Below are positions 59,677 to 64,000 of a stretch of DNA of 64,000 bases, piece by piece (position 1 is the stretch's first letter; each line of letters begins with the position of its first letter). The DNA lies in NCBI GenBank assembly GCA_963849605.1, contig CAWKHX010000015.1, forward strand, positions 434,001 to 498,000, given 5' to 3'. The notes beneath the pieces were generated by a model that worked only from the letters and a program-made list of their open reading frames with translations, was not told the origin of the DNA and did not search any database. A program made the position numbers and the translations under genes. The DNA is from DASPHG01 sp963849605 (GTDB lineage: Bacteria; Actinomycetota; Thermoleophilia; Solirubrobacterales; Thermoleophilaceae).

Positions 59677-60843
59677 CTACGCCGTTTCCTTGACCTTGAC
59701 CTTCGCCTTGCCCGGCAGCTTGGGCGCGCCGCCGTGCTCCGCGATGAAGTCCTCGGTGTTCTGGCGCGCGACCGAGTCGGGCACCTGCACCGGCGGGGAC
59801 TTCATCAGGTACGAGCTCGGCGCCTCGAGCGGGCCGCCGATGCCCTTGTTCAGAGCGAGCTTGCAGCAGCGCACGGCGTCGGTGACGATGCCGGCCGAGT
59901 TCGGCGAGTCCCACACCTCGAGCTTCATCTCGACGTTCAGCGGGACGTCGCCGAAGGCCTGGCCCTCGACGCGAATGTGCGCCCACTTGCGGTCGGTGAG
60001 CCACGGCACGTAGTCCGAGGGGCCGATGTAGACGTCGTCGGCGGGCAGCTCGTGATCCATGATCGACGTCACCGCGTTGGTCTTGGAGATCTTCTTGGAC
60101 TCCAGCCGCTCGCGCTCGAGCATGTTGTAGAAGTCCATGTTGCCGCCGACGTTCAGCTGCGACGTGCGCATCATCTTCACGCCGCGGTCGCCGAAGAGCT
60201 GGGCGAGCTGGCGGTGGACGATGGTCGCACCGACCTGCGACTTGATGTCGTCACCGACGATCGGGAGGCCGGCCTTCTTGAAGCGCTTGCCCCAGTATTC
60301 CTCCCTGGCGATGAAGACCGGTATGCAGTTGACGAAGCCGCAGCCGGCCTCGAGCACCTGCTCGACGTACCACTTGGTCGCCTGCTCGGAGCCGACCGGC
60401 AGGTAGGAGACGACGACGTCGGTCTTCGTGTCCTTGAGGATCTGGATGATGTCGGCGGTCTCGCCGGGAGCCTTGGTGATCTTCTGCTTCAGGTACTTGC
60501 CGAGGCCGTCGTGGGTCATCCCGCGCTGGACGGGGACATCGAGCTTGGGCACGTCGGCGAACTTGATCGTGTTGTTCTGCCCGGCCCAGATCGCTTCGGA
60601 GAGGTCCTTGCCGACCTTGTCCGCGTCGATGTCGAAAGCGGCGGAGAACTCGATGTCGCGGACGTGGTAGCCGCCCAGGTCGACGTGCATCAGCCCGGGG
60701 ACGGCCTCGTTGGGGTCCGCGTCCTTGTAGTACTCGACGCCCTGCACGAAGGAGTTGGCGCAATTGCCCACTCCGACGATCGCGACTCGCACCTTCTCGG
60801 TCTGGTAGCGCGAGGCGCCATTGGTCTGTCCGTTGCTAGCCAC
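59677..60843 (-). CDS. ino1: Inositol-3-phosphate synthase
   Basis: NAD-dependent enzyme of 388 residues making inositol-3-phosphate from glucose-6-phosphate. Family blocks are VAIVGVGNCANSFVQG, WAGQNNTIKF, VVVSYLPVGSEQATKWY, NCIPVFIA, LPIVGDDIKSQVGATI, and the catalytic-lysine region MKLEVWDSPNSAGIVTDA. It is the actinobacterial short form. GTG 60843 has AGGAGG ten bases upstream. Inositol is needed here for phosphatidylinositol and possibly mycothiol-like thiols. Confidence 0.94.
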   Translation of the reverse strand: MASNGQTNGASRYQTEKVRVAIVGVGNCANSFVQGVEYYKDADPNEAVPGLMHVDLGGYHVRDIEFSAAFDIDADKVGKDLSEAIWAGQNNTIKFADVPKLDVPVQRGMTHDGLGKYLKQKITKAPGETADIIQILKDTKTDVVVSYLPVGSEQATKWYVEQVLEAGCGFVNCIPVFIAREEYWGKRFKKAGLPIVGDDIKSQVGATIVHRQLAQLFGDRGVKMMRTSQLNVGGNMDFYNMLERERLESKKISKTNAVTSIMDHELPADDVYIGPSDYVPWLTDRKWAHIRVEGQAFGDVPLNVEMKLEVWDSPNSAGIVTDAVRCCKLALNKGIGGPLEAPSSYLMKSPPVQVPDSVARQNTEDFIAEHGGAPKLPGKAKVKVKETA

Positions 60844-60863
60844 TAAGTCTTGTCCTCCTGCTC

Positions 60864-60898
60864 AGAAAGAAACACCGCCCAGGCGGCCTGGGCGGGTG
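60864..60898 (-). terminator. Intrinsic terminator before ino1
   Basis: On the minus strand CACCCGCCCAGG pairs with CCTGGGCGGTG (one bulge), followed by TTTCTTTCT at 60864-60872. It would end the PAP2-phosphotransferase transcript and set ino1 apart with its own initiation. It also sits in the ino1 leader, so attenuation is possible. Confidence 0.6.
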
Positions 60899-60928
60899 CC
60901 CGGAATGTACTCGAATGCGGGGTATTGG

Positions 60929-61555
60929 TTACGCAGGTGCCGAGCGCAACGCGCTGCGGACGTGTAATACCCGCTGCAGCACCGTGAAACCGGTGAGCAC
61001 CGTCATAGCGTAGATGGCCGGCGCCAGAAGCTCAAAATCGCCCAGCCCGGCGCCCTTCGCGAAGATCAGACCGGCGGACAGGATCACGACCCGCACCGCG
61101 CGCGTCGCGAGGCCCACCTTGCACTCCACGCCGAGCGCCTCGGCGCGGGCCCGCGTGTAGCTGACCATCAGCGACAGCAGCACGGTCAGGACGACCGCCG
61201 CGACGGCGGTCTCGTTGCTCTCCCGCGCGAAGAAGACCGCGACGGCGGTGAGCACGACGCCCTCCTCGATCCGATCGAGCGTCGAGTCCAGGAACGCGCC
61301 GAACGGCGTGCCCTTGCCCGACATGCGCGAGTAGCGCCCGTCGAGCGTGTCCATGATCGAGCCGATGACGAAGGCGAGCCCGCCGAGGAAGAACTCCTCC
61401 TCGAGCACGAGCACGGCCGCGACGATGTTCAGCACGAGCCCGGTCATCGAGATCGCGTTCGGGGTGAGCCGCGACTCGATCAGCCGATTGCGCGCGGTCG
61501 CGCGCATCTCGACGACGCGCTCGCCCGTCCGCGTGCGCGGCTCGATCGTGCTCAA
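60929..61555 (-). CDS. CDP-alcohol phosphotransferase, phosphatidylinositol-phosphate synthase type
   Basis: Membrane enzyme of 208 residues starting at TTG 61555 (TTGA overlap with the PAP2 gene). The CDP-alcohol motif is complete apart from Ala to Ser: DTLDGRYSR, then G, then the AFLDSTLD aspartates. Five or six hydrophobic segments surround it. With inositol-phosphate synthase nearby, transfer of inositol-phosphate to CDP-diacylglycerol is the likely reaction. PgsA-type glycerol-phosphate transfer cannot be excluded. Confidence 0.85.
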   Translation of the reverse strand: MSTIEPRTRTGERVVEMRATARNRLIESRLTPNAISMTGLVLNIVAAVLVLEEEFFLGGLAFVIGSIMDTLDGRYSRMSGKGTPFGAFLDSTLDRIEEGVVLTAVAVFFARESNETAVAAVVLTVLLSLMVSYTRARAEALGVECKVGLATRAVRVVILSAGLIFAKGAGLGDFELLAPAIYAMTVLTGFTVLQRVLHVRSALRSAPA

Positions 61556-62328
61556 ACCGGTGCCTCGCGGAGACCGGACCGGAACGCCCAGGCGTCCGGC
61601 CGGGCCCGCGCGAGCGCGCCGCTCGCGGCGAGCGCGGACACCCCGGCGACCAGTGCGCCGAGGAACGCGTCGAACCACCAGTGGTTGCCCGTCACCACGA
61701 CCGTCACGGTCACGAGGAGCGGATACACGGCGAAGAACGCCCGGATCACCCGGTTGCGGATGACGTACATAGCCGGCACGGAGATCATGAGCGCGAACGC
61801 CACATGCATGCTCGGCACCGCCGCGAACGGGTTGTAGAGCGCGTTCGCGTTGTTCGCCGCCTGGAGCCCTACCCACTCGGTGACGGTGTCCTGGAAGCCC
61901 CACTCCGGCATGAACCGCGGCGGCGCGGTCGGGTAGACGACGTAGCCGATGAGCGCGATGCCCATCGCGACCATGAACATGTTGCGCACGAAGTAGTACG
62001 CCTCGTTGCGCGCCAGGTAGAGCCAGATCAGGAAGCCGACGGTCAGGACGAAGTGCGAGTTCACGTACATCCAGTTCGCCCCGTCGACGATCCAGCGGGC
62101 GTCACGCATCGCCCATTCCTGGAAGTCCTGCTCGAAGAAGAGGTGCATCGAGCGCTCGGCGCTGATGATGTCGCGCGCGTTCTCGAATGCCGCGCTTGCC
62201 TTGCCGTCCACCATGCCGCGGACGATCCGGTACGCGTAGTACGCGCCGGCGAACAGCAGGAGCTGCCGCAGCGCATCAATCCAGCCTTTGGGGAGCCAGC
62301 GGCCGCTCCAGTACCACGCACGAGCCAT
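61552..62328 (-). CDS. PAP2-superfamily membrane phosphatase/phosphotransferase (AUR1-like)
   Basis: Integral membrane protein of 258 residues with about six helices. The PAP2 motifs are PTAPPRFMPEWGF, VPSMHVAFALM (catalytic His) and GNHWWFDAFLGALVAG (His and Asp). The spacing and WFDAFLG ending resemble inositol phosphorylceramide synthase-like enzymes. It is upstream of and coupled to the phosphotransferase, so phosphatase action on phosphatidylinositol phosphate is plausible. Confidence 0.84.
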   Translation of the reverse strand: MARAWYWSGRWLPKGWIDALRQLLLFAGAYYAYRIVRGMVDGKASAAFENARDIISAERSMHLFFEQDFQEWAMRDARWIVDGANWMYVNSHFVLTVGFLIWLYLARNEAYYFVRNMFMVAMGIALIGYVVYPTAPPRFMPEWGFQDTVTEWVGLQAANNANALYNPFAAVPSMHVAFALMISVPAMYVIRNRVIRAFFAVYPLLVTVTVVVTGNHWWFDAFLGALVAGVSALAASGALARARPDAWAFRSGLREAPV

Positions 62329-62410
62329 CGGGCCAGCTTAACGCCGGTGCAGACCTCCGCGGGCACCCTTGCCGCGTTCGATCGGATAGGCACCTCGGCG
62401 CCGATCCGAG

Positions 62411-63985
62411 CTAGGCGCAGTTCCGGCCGGAGTCGACGAGCCGCTCCGGCGTGATCCTCACCGTCACCCGCAGCGGCCCAGGCTGCACGGCGGTCACGCG
62501 CGTCCAGTGGCCTTCGCGCTCCACGCAGCCCGAGCGCGGCTCCCAGTAGCGGGTCCACGCCGCGCGGACGAGGACCTCGCCCGGCTCGCGGACGTCGAGC
62601 GTGAACTCGTCTGAACGGAGGCTCGTGAGGCGGATGTCGGCATCGTCGTCCGCGATCAGGAGCGGGTGGGGAATCATCACCTCGTAGACCCGCCAGTGCT
62701 CCGAAGCCCAACGCTGGCGCAGGTAGTTCGGCTCGCGCTCGATCAGCTCCGCCTCCTTGACGGCGGAGGAGTCGAGCGGCGCGTCCGGGAGGGCGACGTA
62801 GCGGACGCCGTTCTCGCTCAGCCAGGTGGCGTAGGTCAGGTCGTTCAGGACCCCGCCGTAGAAGAGCTTGTTGCGCTCGATGTCGAGCTGCCGCTGCCAC
62901 CCGCGCGCGATCGGCCACTGGCGCGCCACCTCGTAGGCCTCGAAGTGCGCACGCGTGAAGGGGATCTCGATTCGGCCCGGCTCGCGCCCCTCGCGCTCGA
63001 GGAAGTCGAGCAGCGGCGCGTAGTAGGACGCCTTGGTCGACTCGTCGTTCACGTTCTTGATCACGTCGCGGACGGTCGGGTAGAGCGGCCAGGCGGCCAG
63101 CGCGACGAGCAGCAGCGCGACGAGGCCGGGCCGCAGCCGCAGTTCGTGCCGCCACGGCAGGAAGCAGACGACGAGCGCGCCGCCGAAGAGCTCGGCCAGC
63201 CGCACCGCGTTGTTCCCCATCGGCGTGTCGATCAGGTACGCGGCGGTCGCGGCGAGCGCGTACAGCACCGCGCCGACCCGCAGCACCCTGTACTCGCGCG
63301 GCAGGATCACGAAGAGGAGCGCGCAGAAGATCGGGACGGCCGCGTACGACCGGAACGTGAACGGCTGGAAGCCGCCCTCCGGGAACGCCGCCGAGAGGAG
63401 GACCGGCGCTGCGATGGCGAGGCCCGCGAGCAGCGCGCCGCTGCGCGTGCGCGCCACCAGCTCGTACGCGAGCGCGGCCAGTGCGAGGAAGAGGCCGGCG
63501 ACGGGGCTCGCCAGCGAGCAGGCGACCGCGAGCACGGCCGCGATCGCGAGGCGCCCTCGCTGGAGTGCGAGCAGCGCGCCGAGCCCGACGGCCACGCCGA
63601 ACAGGAACGGGAGCCGTCCCGTGAACAGCGTCACGCCGACCGCGACGCCGAACCACAGCGCCCCCCACTTCGCCCGGTCGCCGAACTGCGACCTGGCGAG
63701 CGGCTCGAAGAGCGCGGCGGCCGCGACCGCCGCGATCGCGCCGGCGACCTGCGGCGTCAGGTAGTGCGCGAGCGGCGGGAAGAGCACGCTGTACGCCGGC
63801 GTGTGGTGGCCGCCGTACCAGTTGCCGTTCCAGATCGTGAAGCCCTCGCGGCCGAACAGGTCCGCGCGGTACAGGTGCGCGGCGAGGTCGCCGGTACGCA
63901 GGTCGAGGATCAGGTAGAGCGCCGCCACCCCGGCGGCTGCGAGCACCGGCGCGACGCGCCAGCGATCTACCTGAGGAAGGCGCAC
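62411..63985 (-). CDS. Large polytopic membrane protein, glycosyltransferase-like
   Basis: Protein of 524 residues starting at GTG 63985. At least ten hydrophobic segments occupy about 10-310, with an early loop YRADLFGREGFTIWNGNWYGGHHTPAYSV. The C-terminal 200 residues are soluble and probably exported (IEIPFTRAHFEAYEVARQW, LNDLTYATWLSENGVRYVALP). This plan is common in actinobacterial arabinosyl- or mannosyltransferase-like GT-C and DUF membrane proteins, but I see no clear GT-C acidic motif. A gap of 82 bases separates it from the PAP2 gene. Confidence 0.65.
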   Translation of the reverse strand: MRLPQVDRWRVAPVLAAAGVAALYLILDLRTGDLAAHLYRADLFGREGFTIWNGNWYGGHHTPAYSVLFPPLAHYLTPQVAGAIAAVAAAALFEPLARSQFGDRAKWGALWFGVAVGVTLFTGRLPFLFGVAVGLGALLALQRGRLAIAAVLAVACSLASPVAGLFLALAALAYELVARTRSGALLAGLAIAAPVLLSAAFPEGGFQPFTFRSYAAVPIFCALLFVILPREYRVLRVGAVLYALAATAAYLIDTPMGNNAVRLAELFGGALVVCFLPWRHELRLRPGLVALLLVALAAWPLYPTVRDVIKNVNDESTKASYYAPLLDFLEREGREPGRIEIPFTRAHFEAYEVARQWPIARGWQRQLDIERNKLFYGGVLNDLTYATWLSENGVRYVALPDAPLDSSAVKEAELIEREPNYLRQRWASEHWRVYEVMIPHPLLIADDDADIRLTSLRSDEFTLDVREPGEVLVRAAWTRYWEPRSGCVEREGHWTRVTAVQPGPLRVTVRITPERLVDSGRNCA

Positions 63986-64000
63986 ACCCGCTCGACGAGC
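63967..64000 (-). CDS. Partial upstream gene, C-terminal end only
   Basis: An open frame entering from the window edge ends LVERVCAFLR with TAG at 63967-63969, overlapping the start of the membrane protein gene by 19 bases. Ten residues are too few to name it. The overlap style matches the many coupled genes of this window. Confidence 0.35.
   Translation of the reverse strand, partial: LVERVCAFLR

Overview
This is a GC-rich, densely coded bacterial chromosome segment. The gene content points to an actinobacterium of the class Thermoleophilia (Solirubrobacterales or Gaiellales type). The clues are a tandem family of NTF2-like genes starting MSQENV, a fused glycosyltransferase-PHP protein, LVIVD-repeat secreted proteins, an ECF sigma factor fused to a transmembrane tail, inositol-phospholipid genes, and frequent GTG/TTG starts. 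This placement comes from family knowledge, not from a database search. No rRNA, transposase, integrase or CRISPR array is visible.

Layout. 1-2.7 kb: end of an exopolysaccharide locus (GT2, undecaprenyl-P sugar transferase, ATP-grasp). 2.7-11.6 kb: peptidoglycan amidase, DUF3105 protein, hydrolases, an ECF sigma factor, PhzF, a lytic transglycosylase and a solitary MreB. 11.6-22.5 kb: mostly exported proteins, with two LVIVD-repeat proteins flanking a cupredoxin / multicopper oxidase / cupredoxin operon and a CocE-type hydrolase, then a large M14 carboxypeptidase with RTX-like repeats. 22.6-26.1 kb: a small island between an intact tRNA-Ala(CGC) and a 42-bp exact copy of its 3' part, holding six tandem NTF2-like genes and a glyoxalase-like gene. 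26.1-30.7 kb: a GGDEF protein operon, glutamate dehydrogenase and tRNA-Ala(UGC). 30.7-34.7 kb: lipB-lipA, rhomboid, a hidden 58-residue membrane protein, a PBP-type carboxypeptidase and YccF. 36.2-39.4 kb: nucleotide-sugar genes. 39.4-45.6 kb: pyruvate dehydrogenase E1 alpha, E1 beta, E2 and, nearby, E3. 46-51 kb: thiE, then a TPP riboswitch driving thiO-thiS-thiG. 51-57 kb: argF, nuclease-like protein, lysine-rich protein, M3-like peptidase, RlmD-like methyltransferase. 57-64 kb: UDG-like protein, GT4-PHP fusion, inositol-phosphate synthase, CDP-alcohol phosphotransferase, PAP2 protein and a large membrane protein.

How the genes fit together. Lipoate synthesis (lipA, lipB) sits within 12 kb of the lipoate-using dehydrogenase complex. 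Ino1, a CDP-alcohol phosphotransferase and a PAP2 enzyme form an inositol-lipid group. Many neighbours overlap by ATGA, GTGA, TTGA or TGATG, implying translational coupling. Several convergent pairs share one CTAG as both stop codons.

Sequence quality. Five apparent frameshifts in three genes (GT2, second LVIVD protein, ThiO) all have the same sign, one extra base each, so they look more like residual sequencing insertions than biology.
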